From Saccoglossus kowalevskii (lineage: Eukaryota > Hemichordata > Enteropneusta > Harrimaniidae), in assembly GCF_000003605.2 (NCBI RefSeq), contig NW_003105604.1, positions 156,198-189,016 on the forward strand: DNA of 32,819 nt. Direction: 5' to 3'. Below, piece by piece: positions 8,301 through 20,400 of the stretch. The translations under genes were made by a program, and so were the position numbers. The notes under the pieces are model-generated. The model searched no databases. It saw only the letters and a list, made by a program, of their open reading frames with translations, and had not been told where the DNA came from. Positions within the stretch are counted from its first letter, which is position 1, and each line of letters begins with the position of its first letter.

Positions 8301-9784
8301 GACAACAATCAAGTCATATATAAAAGTAATCATAAACATGGCTTCAGTTTTACCTGTGTACCATGAAGTGATTGCTCTCACCGTGACTTTCGGCCAAATA
8401 TTCTCACCACTGATGTCTAGTTTGCAGGATACTGTAGTCTCCCTGTCACCACTATTTCCTCCTTTACTGTTTCTCCATGCATGGCTATTTCTTCTTCCAA
8501 TCCTAATATACCACTGCCTGTAACTACCATCTTTTTGTTTCTACTGATCGTATTCACTTCTTCCAATAACTGTTTTTTTTCTGAATGGACTGTCCAAAGA
8601 ATCAATTGCATATGAATCAGTTGTATATGAAGCATAATCTTTCATTCACCTGTGTCGCATTTCATCATCTCTCCTTTTGCATCATTCCATTTTACATTCA
8701 CTCCCCTGCCCTCGTCTTCATTCTTTCTCTCAGCCTCCTTCAATTTTTTCCTGCTCCTCTTAATCCTGCTTGATTATACACTTGTCGTTTTCCATCTTAA
8801 ATGTTAAAATCACCTGTACACTAAATTATTCTAGGTTGCAGTGTGTAGCAATAAGCATTTCATCGTCCAATCAGCTTATCACACAAGGGCAATATACTTA
8901 TCCTGGTAACTACACATGTATACATTCTGTCCTGTGGTCACTTGTTTTTGCTTGTCAAGACCTATTTCTGTATTATGCCCCATTTTTCTGACAGGTGCAA
9001 GCAGCTCTTACACAATGTTCTTTCTCAAATGTATTAATATTAATACTGTTTGGGGATCTACGAACATCGTCAAATAAAGCATTTTTCCAACTTTTGAAAT
9101 AACAATCTCTCTCTTTCTTTCCAATTAACAACGTTGTTTCATCAATCACTTGGCTGGTATATCGAGGTGAGCGCCCTCTACTAATGGACGGCGTGTGTGG
9201 GTACATTCCTGAACTTTAACCTTTACTACTCGTAAACATGTGGTGGTTCTCGTGGTGAGTACACCAGTGGATGATCGGTTTGCTGAATGCAGTGTTTCAT
9301 GATTTGATCATTGTTCTTATTTATTAATAGAGACTACATTTATGTAATTCCACAAGTGAAAATATTAACTCCAAATGCAAAACATGGTGACGTGACAGAA
9401 ACGAGAAATGGTTCGCTCTCTCCTCGAGATCGCATCGCGGTATGTCGCTGAAAACATTCAGTTGATGGGGTACGAACTGATTCAAGGTAGTGTGTAGACC
9501 CAGTCGCTTGTTATCTGTAACTAAACACGGTGCATAATCAATTAATAATACACCCCTTCCAAACAACAACCCCCCCCCCCCGCACACAAACATGAGTTTT
9601 GCAGCCTACTATGAGATCTCGCATAATGCGTGATAGTAAGAGTGGTCTATTGAATACAGTACAGTAACAAATAGAAAAAGTAAATTTTTGTACACCTCTA
9701 ATCCTAACTCTAACCCTCACCCAGGCACCCTCCGCCCAATTCAATTGTGTATAGGTACTGCTTCTAGATCTGTGCCTGCCCGTC
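8301..9784. other. Intergenic, no supported gene
   Basis: No exon with good splice context and no family resemblance. A charged minus-strand stretch (about 8760-8640, KRSRKKLKEAERKNEDEGRG) and a frame at 8635-8417 could be more retroelement debris, but I cannot place them. A C12 run lies at 9570-9581. Confidence 0.4.
9570..9581. repeat. Poly-C run
   Basis: Twelve consecutive C; a mononucleotide tract on the C side of a possible G-rich strand. It is a likely site of sequencing-length error. Confidence 0.9.
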
Positions 9785-9786
9785 TA

Positions 9787-9985
9787 CTGTGAAATACTTT
9801 ATTTTCGCTTGGAATTCATTTTCGCTGAAGGAATGATTAAGTGAAAAAAAAATAAAGCGAATATACCTTTTTTTCTATATTTTACATTTACCTCGTCAAA
9901 AATCAGTGAAAATAAATTACATACAAAATGCAGAAAAAGTCTTTTCAGCAAAAATTAATTCCAGCAAAAAGAAAGTATTTTACAG
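9787..9985. mobile_element. Fold-back MITE, TA-flanked, copy 1 (199 bp)
   Basis: Ends CTGTGAAATACTTTATTTT on the left and, in reverse, CTGTAAAATACTTTCTTTT on the right, with inverted homology running about 40 bp inward (GGAATTCATTTTCGCTGAA). TA flanks both sides (9785-9786 and 9986-9987), as in Tc1/mariner-derived elements. Related copies are at 19851-20060 and 25779-25972. It has no coding capacity. Confidence 0.85.
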
Positions 9986-9987
9986 TA

Positions 9988-10683
9988 TAAAAGTGACCTT
10001 AATAAGGATTACACAAATAAATTGGGGAGTGTATGAGGGCGCAGGTTACTGTCGGGTACAAAAGAAACTCCTTCACTCTGCTTGTGTTATGTTCAATTGA
10101 CCATAAATTAAATATTCAGTACATGTATGTATTCATGTCAACAAATATATATATACGATAGACTATACTATGTGTCTAATGCTGCCATTACTAGTATGCG
10201 TGGTTATCACTTGTGGCCCAGATTGATACAAAACCCTGGCAGTAAATTGCTTGTGTCTGCTGACATCATCCTATAGAATTACATATAAATACTCAAGTAT
10301 TAATTTGATACCAAGTCAGGTATGTCTTAAAAAATGTATGTGTATATTCCATACACATTAGATACCAGAAGAAAAAATATGATACTCAAAATTAAGGAAA
10401 AAAATAATTCTCACATCCTTGCGTTTCTGGTGGTCAACCCCAAATGATGTGGATCCTCCTAACTTGGCTTTTTCCTATCAAGTAACAACCCCACCCAAAT
10501 TCAGTGTTGAGGTACTACAAAATTTAATTTGGAAGATGAAGATACTTTTTACTTTTTCGTATAACCATATACATTTGTTTGTGTGTATAGTGATATGTAA
10601 TGTAGATATATACTGGTATATCAGAAAATGCATGGATTCTGATTGGTTACCATTAAGGTTCAATTATGGTTTCTTAACCACAT
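9988..10683. other. Upstream or intronic region of LRRC41, nothing recognised
   Basis: No convincing exon ending in the phase needed to join 11318 was found here. A near-palindrome around ATGTATGTGTATATTCCAT (about 10336) is of low complexity. Confidence 0.4.
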
Positions 10684-10993
10684 CATGATATCATAATCAG
10701 CATCCATGATGTCATAATTAGCTTCCATGATATCATAATCAGCATCCATGGTGTCATAATCAGCATATATGAAGTCATTATCAGCATCTATGATGTCATA
10801 ATCAGCATATATGATGTCATAATCAGCATCTATGATGTCATAATTAGCTTCCATGATATCATAATCAGCATCCATGGTGTCATAATCAGCATATATGAAG
10901 TCATTATCAGCATCTATGATGTCATAATCAGCATCTATGATGTCATAATCAGCATCTATGATGTCATATTCAGCATCAATGATGTCATATTCA
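10684..10993. repeat. 21-bp minisatellite with a 126-bp higher-order period
   Basis: About 15 units near TCATAATCAGCATCTATGATG. The variant unit with AATTAGCTTCC recurs at 10721 and 10847, exactly six units (126 bp) apart, and the neighbouring variants repeat in the same order, showing segmental duplication inside the array. Each unit carries TGATGTCA (one change from a CRE) and, in reverse, TGCTGA (a Maf half-site). Open frames across it arise because 21 is a multiple of three. Confidence 0.92.
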
Positions 10994-11317
10994 GCTATTT
11001 TGAAAGCTCTTGTAACAGTTTGTAATGGTAAACTGATATCAATATTGATATTTTGTTTTTAAAACAATGAGCTAACAGTATATTGCAATACTGCCGGTTG
11101 GATTGCCTTTTTCATTTGCATTTATTCCACTAAAGGGTTAAACTCAATGCTTGTGGCGTTTACTACTAATTGTTATTTTTAACTAGGGCCAAAAAAAAAC
11201 ATTAATATTCATGTGAAACATAAACATTTTGAGAAGAGGGCTATATGTTCATTATTGGTATTTGAGCAGTACTGTTTATTGTAAGTTATAACTCTCTATC
11301 TTGTACTTCTTCTGCAG

Positions 11318-11407
11318 ACTATGTTCCTGGACCATTATTGTTATCAATCTTGCCACATTTGAATGTATTTGATTTGTACCAGCTTCATGATATTGTGATT
11401 TCAAAAG
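11318..11407 (+). CDS. LRRC41: LRRC41 exon: cullin box
   Basis: The acceptor cttcttctgcag ends at 11317 and the donor (gtattg) is at 11408. The exon enters with two bases completing a codon, then reads YVPGPLLLSILPHLN and VFDLYQLHDIVISK, exiting phase 1. VPGP corresponds to the LPxP core of the Cul5-type box in MUF1. No in-frame ATG precedes it, so at least one upstream exon is needed. Confidence 0.85.
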
Positions 11408-14400
11408 GTATTGCTAAATTTCTTTTTTTTTAACTTGTACATATACCATACTTCGCCGAGTATAAGCCCAGGGGCCTGAATATGTAAAATCGGGAAAATT
11501 AGGGGGTTGGCTTATACAAAGAAAAGTCAGTGTTTTTCCATGCATACTTGAATTTCATTAATGGTTACAAGGTAGTAAATTGTCCAATAATTTAAGAGAA
11601 CCAGGGTTACCAGCTTTACCTCATGGGTAATAGGCATTACCAAATGATTTCTACAGGTCATTGCACTGTGACGTAATATGTTTAGACCAGCATGCAAACA
11701 TGTGATAACAAATGTTAGTCACGGATCCACACAGGCTTACAATCTACTGTGATAATAATGCCCATAGGTTGCTTTATTACATGTGTATTTAATAACAACA
11801 GCAGTAAACTTCGCCACTAGCCAATAAAAGTGTATTGTTTATTTTTTAATAAGGAGTATGAAGGTCTTCCAGGGTATATAATGTTTCCCTAAAACATGTA
11901 CATGCCTTTGTGAAATTCACTGTAGTTGTGGTGTCTTTGATAAGAGACATTGTTTGTCATGTACGTGTTCACATTACCGACTGCTCTTTACATATGTCAA
12001 TGCTTCAACTAGAGGTGTATTTATAATTGTAATAGGTATTGATCCCCAAGTGTTTTGGAAAGAACATGCAATTAAAAGGTGGCCAAGAAGATATACACAC
12101 GAGGGAATCCATTGGTTTTGGAATGGAGTTCAACATATCGACTCTACGGCCGGCAAGCCAACTAACTGGCTGCAAACCTATCTTTCGAACCACATCAATA
12201 ATATTCTACGCATCTATTTTGTTTCAACAAGCAAGATAGGTAGGTAATATGAGCCCCCTAACTGAATATTAGTTTTCTACGTTATAAAGGTAAACACTCC
12301 CAATATCTATGTACAATAGTATGTGGTGAATATCTTGTGATTTCATGAGTTCACAGCACACATCAATAGATCATATTTCAATCAATGGTTTCTCAGAACG
12401 CAGTTTACGCTTTGATTTCATAAACAAAAATTAACGAATTGAACACAAAATTCAAAATCTGCTAAATGTATGTAATACGCACTTTAGACACTTTGTGAAT
12501 ATGAAAGGCTGGTTGAGACAATCATTAACAAGTTCTTTTGACAGACTTCACTGAAAGTACAAGACTGGCTAGTCAGCTGACTGTATTTACATGACCTACA
12601 TTTGTATAAAAAGCCCCTGTAAAATTTGGTGAATCCTAAAATTTGGTTATTTTTCTTGAACTGTCTTGCATGATGAAAGTGCTTTATGGTGTCATATTTT
12701 AATAAAAATTTGAGTTATGTGGAGATTCTTAAATATACACTTAAAAAAGTAAAACAAACTTTTGACTTTTGAGTAAAATTTCTTAAACGATGTATGCATA
12801 ATTGGTTGTTCTTTGCGTCTTATCAGATGCAGTTGAGGTGGAACTAATATATTTGTAAACAGTGTCTGAATATTATTTTAATTTTCTAGTGCCCTTGGAT
12901 TACCATCTATTGGTATATTCGTGATGTAATATGGACAAGAACATTATATTTTTAGTGGCGTTCACATTAGAGATCTTGGCACGAGCCGACACTCGGGGCC
13001 GAGTCGGGACGTGCCGAAACTTGTGTGTGAACGGTCGGGACCAAGTCTGCACATGCCACAAAAAACTTGATCTCGGTCCCGATAGATACTTGTGACCGAA
13101 ACTCGGCTCGTCCCGAGATTTGCTGCCTAAACACTCGGCACGAGCCGAAATCACTCCCTCGGTAATATATGTGCTGAATCATACTAGTATGAAATGACGA
13201 TGACAGGAAATGCAAATATACTAGTATATGGACGGATGCTGTAGTAATGAATGAAATGAATGCAAACCGTCGTCAGCGACGCATATTCATATGATACTGC
13301 AACCGCTATTTTCTTGCAATAATACACAGACGTGAAAAAATTATTTTTAATTGTTTTTTCGAACCTTCTTCACGAATCTTCTCGCAATAAATACCATAAC
13401 AACAGATGGATATAATTTCAATATAGCAATTATTATTATCATGATATGCGTATCGTTTTCCATGTTTGGGTCAAATATTAGATAGACGAATGAGAGCGTG
13501 ATTTCGGCACGAGCCGTGTCGGCCCTAACTGGGTACCGAATAACGTGAACGCAACTGCTGTAATCCCTTTGCAAACACAAAGGATTAAAAAATGTGTGTA
13601 AAGCATTTCTCTTATCATCATTGTGCCGACTTCTATTGAACTTAACAACTACCAAGTGACTACAAACCTACCAAGTGACGACCCTCACTATTTTTCATAA
13701 TTTTTATTAATATTTAATCAAATTTAAGTCAAGTTTGCATAGCTTAGGATTATTAAAAGGGAAGGTGTGATACAATTTTTATTAATATAACTCTACCATA
13801 CCTACCCCATTTACTAACTCCTAGGCTCTGCAGACTTTTCTATGTTAAATCACAGGATGTATGACCTTATTTCTACTTTGTTGCAATTTTATTTAATTAA
13901 ACTTCAATTAAATCGCAATCGCAATATAGACTTGCATTTTAATCCAAACATAACGCAACTATATTTAAAGTTAATTCAGCTATATTGAAAGTTAATTCAA
14001 TGTGTGTGGTCACAACAACGGTAAAACATGCGTGTCTGTCCGCCTGTTCCACTGATATCTCAAGAACCGTATGTTGGTTTTTTATGAAACTCTATGCTCT
14101 GCTCTGGGCTAATGCACAGATATGATTAGGTTTTGGTTTAAATCCATACGTGTTAATTACCTAATTTGCATGATAATTGTCTAGTTTTTAGGTGTTCCAT
14201 GACTTTTCCACAGATATCTAAAGAACCATTTATTGGATTTGATGAAACTTATTATTTATCATATTAATATTAATACCCAATTTGCATTATTAGTTAATTT
14301 GAATAATTTAAAAAATATATGCTTGCTGAATGTTTCAAGTGAGACAATGTTAAGACAATTCTTTATTTGAAAACATTGTTACAGCTGTCTTATCACAAAC

Positions 14401-17400
14401 TTTATCCAATAATATCTGTGTTCACTTACAGATTATGGATCATTCCTAACAGTAGTTTTCACCAACCCATTTTCAGTTGTGGCTACTGCTAGAGATGTAA
14501 CATTCACAGAAGTTCATCCTGAGCGACTAATCAGAAGTTTTCTCTCTGACTCTTCTAATAACCATCTAAAAATAGATGAGAAAATGATAGAACATTTACT
14601 CAACTGTACCATAGCTCTTGACTACTTGAAGCAGCATTCAAAACGTTTAAGTCTATATCGTTGTCGCACCGACAGCGTACTTGAACTTGTCAATGTACTG
14701 ACTAGAAATGGCGTACTTGAAGAACTACATCTGATAAACTGTTTTATCAAAGATGAAGTCATTCGTCCGTTGTTTCTGAAATGCTCCCCAACTAATAAAT
14801 GTAAGGATGGACTATGTTGCCATGGCAATGCTTTGACAGTTTACAAGCCGGAAGAAGAAGTTGATGATTTGTTTGATATGGCTGTCGCTGGAGATGATGA
14901 GAGACAAAGTTGTGCACGAAATAAACATGTTGATATAATTTACAATTGCCATGGAAATAGAGGTTTTGATGGGAAAGAGGTAGAATTATACGAAGGATTA
15001 GAACCATCAGAAGCTGTGTTCCCAGGGTTACGGTCATTGGTGCTTCAAGGTGTTTGGATATCAGTTTCAGCCGCTAAGGTTTTAGGTCAAGAGTTAAAGA
15101 ACTGGAACCGACTGACAGCTCTGACATTGAATTATTGTCGTAAGTATGTAAAAAGCCTGGGAGTCGTCTCACTACATGCATTTGATGGGTGCCATGTGAC
15201 TATAGATTTATTATTTACACAGAATATGAATGGATTGATGAGAGTGGGCAGTCTCACTTTCATCATTGTGGCAACAATCACTTGATAAAGCATGTGGGGA
15301 ACTGTCATCCATTGTTTTGAAAATTAGCATATTCAAATTAGGAGCTATAATTATCAACCAATAATAGTATGATTCCGAACTGACCATGGAGGTAAAATTT
15401 TGCAATCACTCAAGACTTCAGTAGAGAGTCAGTACTGGCTTGTATGTGAATGTTTAAACTTCAGGCAGTGATTCTCAAGTATAGGAAGTTCTTGTCAATA
15501 TGGTCTCTTTAATGATCATCTTATTTTGTATTTGTCCTAATACTTTTGGAGATACTATAGGAACCAATCATAAAAACAAAACAAAAATGCCATTACTGAT
15601 GTATTTAAATGGTAATAATCATTTTCTCAAAACAAATTGTTTGGCCGCCCGAGCTTTGTTTGTACCAAGATTCTTATAGATACATTGTATATTAGCTCAG
15701 TCATAATACAAGATGATGAAATTTAGACACATTCTGTGTTATTTCATTTAATGTGTAGGCTTATACTTTGAATACTGATATATCTATGATATGTGTCAAT
15801 TTCATTCTCCATAATTCTATTTTGTTTCTATTTCAGCCCACCATAAGGACTGTGCAGTATACAAGTACATTTTACAAGGACTTATAGACGGCAGTAAAAA
15901 CAGTCACCTGACTCATCTAGTTATATGTGACTATGATACGTTGCCAAAACTTCAAGTACTCCAACTTATTCACTGCTATACAAGGTGAGAATTGTTGAGT
16001 CATCAGTAACAATGACAACCTAATTGTGAATTAAATAAATAAATATATAAATAAAAGGGTGGTAGTTGTCGCGCCGTGCATGCGCGAGATATGGGTCTCA
16101 TATAAGCAAAGCAAAGATGGCGATTTTGACTGTTGCGCACACAAACAAATACAAACTGAGAAGTTTCAAAGCTTCAATAAGATTTTTTTTTGGTGTTTGG
16201 ATGGTATCAAAGGAGTCATTGGCGATAATTAGTGCAAGTGGTGTCCAGGGCAAAACTAGTACTGGTGATTTAATTTAAAAAGCGCATTGCATTATGGGAT
16301 AATCAATATCTATCAACACAAATGTTGCACATGCGCGATGCGACGGCCACCGCCCTTGAATGAATGACTGAAAGCAATTGTTGGAAAATATATAAAAACT
16401 ACCATCTCAGCTGATTGTGAATCTGAAATGCACATTTGTTCGTTATAGGTGTGAATCTGAAAGTGCAAGATTCGTAAAGTTTGACCTATCCTATACAGAA
16501 TTGAGTTTTCTAGAAGATGAATCATCAACTCTATTCAGTCACAACAGTTTTGCTAATGGTATGTACGTATACTGTACACAGACATCGTAAACGCAGAGAA
16601 ATATATATGCATTATGCATGTAATATTCAGATTGCAACAAAACTATGCAATCACCTAAAAAAGTGATGAATATCTATTTGGGATTATGCCAAGCTGCTAA
16701 TTATCTATAGCTGTATGATAATAGTATATACAATTCCCAACTTTCCACAAATAACCCTGAATAACTCACCACATATAGTTTTTCCTTTCAGTGCAAACTC
16801 CGTTCAGCTTCGCTTATAGCCTCAGCTTAGGAGGGATGAGACTGAGAAGCCTTGATGATATCACTGGCCTGTCATTTATGATGAAACATGACGCAGCACT
16901 ACGTCATCTCAACTTAAGTGACTGCTCTTTAATGTATGAACAGCTAAATTGTGTATTTCAAGCAGTGACTGGTAAGTTGTCATATTTGAGTAGAAACGTG
17001 TTCATCAACATGACATATGGTGTATATTCACTTTGAACTTGCCATCAACATGACATATGGTATATATTCACTTTGAACTTGCCAACAACATGACATATGG
17101 TGTATATTCACTTTGAACTTGCCATCAACATGACATATGGTGTATATTCACTTTGAACTTGCCATCAACATGACATATGGTATATATTCACTTTGAACTT
17201 GCCATCAACATGACATATNNNNNNNNNNNNNNNNNNNNNNNNNNNNNNNNNNNNNNNNNNNNNNNNNNNNNNNNNNNNNNNNNNNNNNNNNNNNNNNNNN
17301 NNNNNNNNNNNNNNNNNNNNNNNNNNNNNNNNNNNNNNNNNNNNNNNNNNNNNNNNNNNNNNNNNNNNNNNNNNNNNNNNNNNNNNNNNNNNNNNNNNNN

Positions 17401-20400
17401 NNNNNNNNNNNNNNNNNNNNNNNNNNNNNNNNNNNNNNNNNNNNNNNNNNNNNNNNNNNNNNNNNNNNNNNNNNNNNNNNNNNNNNNNNNNNNNNNNNNN
17501 NNNNNNNNNNNNNNNNNNNNNNNNNNNNNNNNNNNNNNNNNNNNNNNNNNNNNNNNNNNNNNNNNNNNNNNNNNNNNNNNNNNNNNNNNNNNNNNNNNNN
17601 NNNNNNNNNNNNNNNNNNNNNNNNNNNNNNNNNNNNNNNNNNNNNNNNNNNNNNNNNNNNNNNNNNNNNNNNNNNNNNNNNNNNNNNNNNNNNNNNNNNN
17701 NNNNNNNNNNNNNNNNNNNNNNNNNNNNNNNNNNNNNNNNNNNNNNNNNNNNNNNNNNNNNNNNNNNNNNNNNNNNNNNNNNNNNNNNNNNNNNNNNNNN
17801 NNNNNNNNNNNNNNNNNNNNNNNNNNNNNNNNNNNNNNNNNNNNNNNNNNNNNNNNNNNNNNNNNNNNNNNNNNNNNNNNNNNNNNNNNNNNNNNNNNNN
17901 NNNNNNNNNNNNNNNNNNNNNNNNNNNNNNNNNNNNNNNNNNNNNNNNNNNNNNNNNNNNNNNNNNNNNNNNNNNNNNNNNNNNNNNNNNNNNNNNNNNN
18001 NNNNNNNNNNNNNNNNNNNNNNNNNNNNNNNNNNNNNNNNNNNNNNNNNNNNNNNNNNNNNNNNNNNNNNNNNNNNNNNNNNNNNNNNNNNNNNNNNNNN
18101 NNNNNNNNNNNNNNNNNNNNNNNNNNNNNNNNNNNNNNNNNNNNNNTAGTGTATGTACTTCCAGAACATAGCACATAGTGTATGTACTTCCAGAACATGA
18201 CACATAGTAATTATATTCCAGAACATGACACATAGTGTATGTACTTCCAGAACATAGCACATAGTGTATGTACTTCCAGAACATGACACATAGTAATTAT
18301 AATCCAGAAAATGACACATAGTAATTATATTCCAGAACATGATACATAGTGTATGTACTTCCAGAACATAGCACATAGTGTATGTACTTCCAGAACATGA
18401 CACATAGTAATTATATTCCAGAACATGACACATAGTGTATGTACTTCCAGAACATAGCACATAGTGTATGTACTTCCAGAACATGACACATAGTAATTAT
18501 AATCCAGAAAATGACACATAGTAATTATATTCCAGAACATGACACATAGTGTATGTACTTCCAGAACATAGCACATAGTAATTATATTCCAGAAAATGAT
18601 ACATAGTAATTATATTCCAGAACATGACACATAGTGTATGTACTTCCAGAACATGGCACATAGTAATTATATTCCAGAAAATGATACATAGTAATTATAT
18701 TCCAGAACATAACACATAGTAATTATATTCCAGAACATGACACATAGTGTATGTACTTCCATAACATGGCACATAGTGTATGTACTTCCAGAATATGGTA
18801 CATAGTTATTATATTCCAGAACATGACACATGGTGTATATGCTTCTAGAACATGACACATAGTGTATGTACTTCCAAAACATGACACAGTAAATGTACTT
18901 CCAGAACATGACACAGTATATGTACTTCCAGAACATGGCACATAGTAATTATATTCCAGAACATGACACATAGTGTATGTGCTCTTAGAACATGACACAT
19001 AGTGTATGTGCTTCTAGAACATGACACAGTATATGTACTTCCATAACATGATGTAAAAATTTAATTTTGTTTGATTCTGATGAATAATAACGTACATGTC
19101 GGTCTCAAGGGGATGCTATCAACAAATCTTTTCCATTTGTAAACACCTACACAATAAACAGAATGAGTGAATGTAGATTGAAAATTACAAATAAACATTG
19201 CAAATTTGATTGTTCATATAGCTCAATTTTCGACCCCCACTAACAACAATGTGCTTGTTTGTTTACTATTGTCTGTCAATCGAGAAACGGTTACATAACA
19301 AATAAATAGTTCAGGCTACACAGTACAAATATTTTTAGGTTTGACAAGTCAATGAATATACAAGAATTTGTATTTTTTTTTGAAATATGATGTACTAGTA
19401 TGTTGAACTACAATTGTTCGATGATCGAGACATATTGTTATCATTTTAGATTCTTATCAAATCGAAAGTTTGGATGTGAGTGACAATTCATATCATCTTA
19501 CGAATGAGGAGACACAAGATGATAGTGGACTTGTTGCTATGATACAAAGTAGTTCCTTGGCAAGGCTAAATATCAATCATTGTAAACTTGGAAGTAAGTA
19601 TTTATTTGTCCCCATCAGATGTAGTTTGAAATGGGGACTTATGTTTTTGGGTTTGACCTTCTATTGTTCAATATATTTTTTCAGACATGCCTGGAACAAA
19701 TTTGTTAATCGTTGGTACAAAAGCAAGTAGTTTTGGTTCACACTGTTATGTATTTGAATGCCATGCTCAACTGTACTGTACACCTTATTAGGTGCTCCCA
19801 ATATGACTACAGATCTCAAACAAATTAAGAAACTACCATCTTTTTAATTAATGTAAATTACTTTATATTTAATTGAGATTTATTTTTGCTATTTTTGCTG
19901 AAGGAATGAATCAGTGGAAATAAAATCCAGTGAAAATACATTTTTCCTATATTTTACAATTCAACTTATCAAAATTTAGTGAAAATATAATCCAGTGAAA
20001 AAAACAGTCAAAATATCTTTTCAGTGAAATTTTTTTCAGCAAAAATAAAGTATTTTACAGTACTGGGTGCAATATACACCAGCATATCTTTATCTTGTAA
20101 AATATAGTAACAATATTCCAACAAAGCAGTAAAAATTAGAATTAGTTGATGTTTACTTATGTTCTTCCACTTATACTGCCCTCTATATTTTGCACAACAT
20201 AAACTTTTGTTTTCATGGTTTTCCTTGTTGTTAGACTTGTCTAGTAGATTGGTTGATGCATTACGACTGAATACAAATTTGAGAGTGCTATGGATTGCAG
20301 AGAACAGACTAGGTATGTACCAACATGTGACAGACACACATTTGAGTCCAAGGAGCTAGAGAACTCCTCTGTTGTTTGCTGTAACGCTGTCCTTGTTGTT

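Larger units (their letters stand above)
12240..14476 (+). other. LRRC41 intron
   Basis: About 2.2 kb, holding the CG-rich inverted-repeat element at 12953-13557 and a pair of diverged repeat units at about 14051-14300. The rest is AT-rich and unremarkable. Confidence 0.75.

Noticed and set aside
9231-9263. ATG TGG TGG TTC TCG followed by gtgagt as LRRC41 first exon
   Set aside because: It would exit in phase 2, whereas the exon at 11318 needs phase 1; the peptide also has no BC-box.
10419-10688. 89-codon + frame as an LRRC41 5' exon
   Set aside because: No fitting donor in the required phase and no resemblance to the LRRC41 N-terminus.
10684-10993. CRISPR-like array
   Set aside because: Units are head-to-tail without unique spacers in a eukaryotic sequence; it is a minisatellite.
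12900-13215. Minus-strand frames rich in Arg and Ser
   Set aside because: They fall in the CG-rich inverted-repeat element; arginine richness follows from CpG palindromes.
17165-18576. Long minus-strand frames around the N gap
   Set aside because: They consist of N-derived unknown residues and minisatellite translation (MFWKYIHYVLCSG-type repeats), not a gene.
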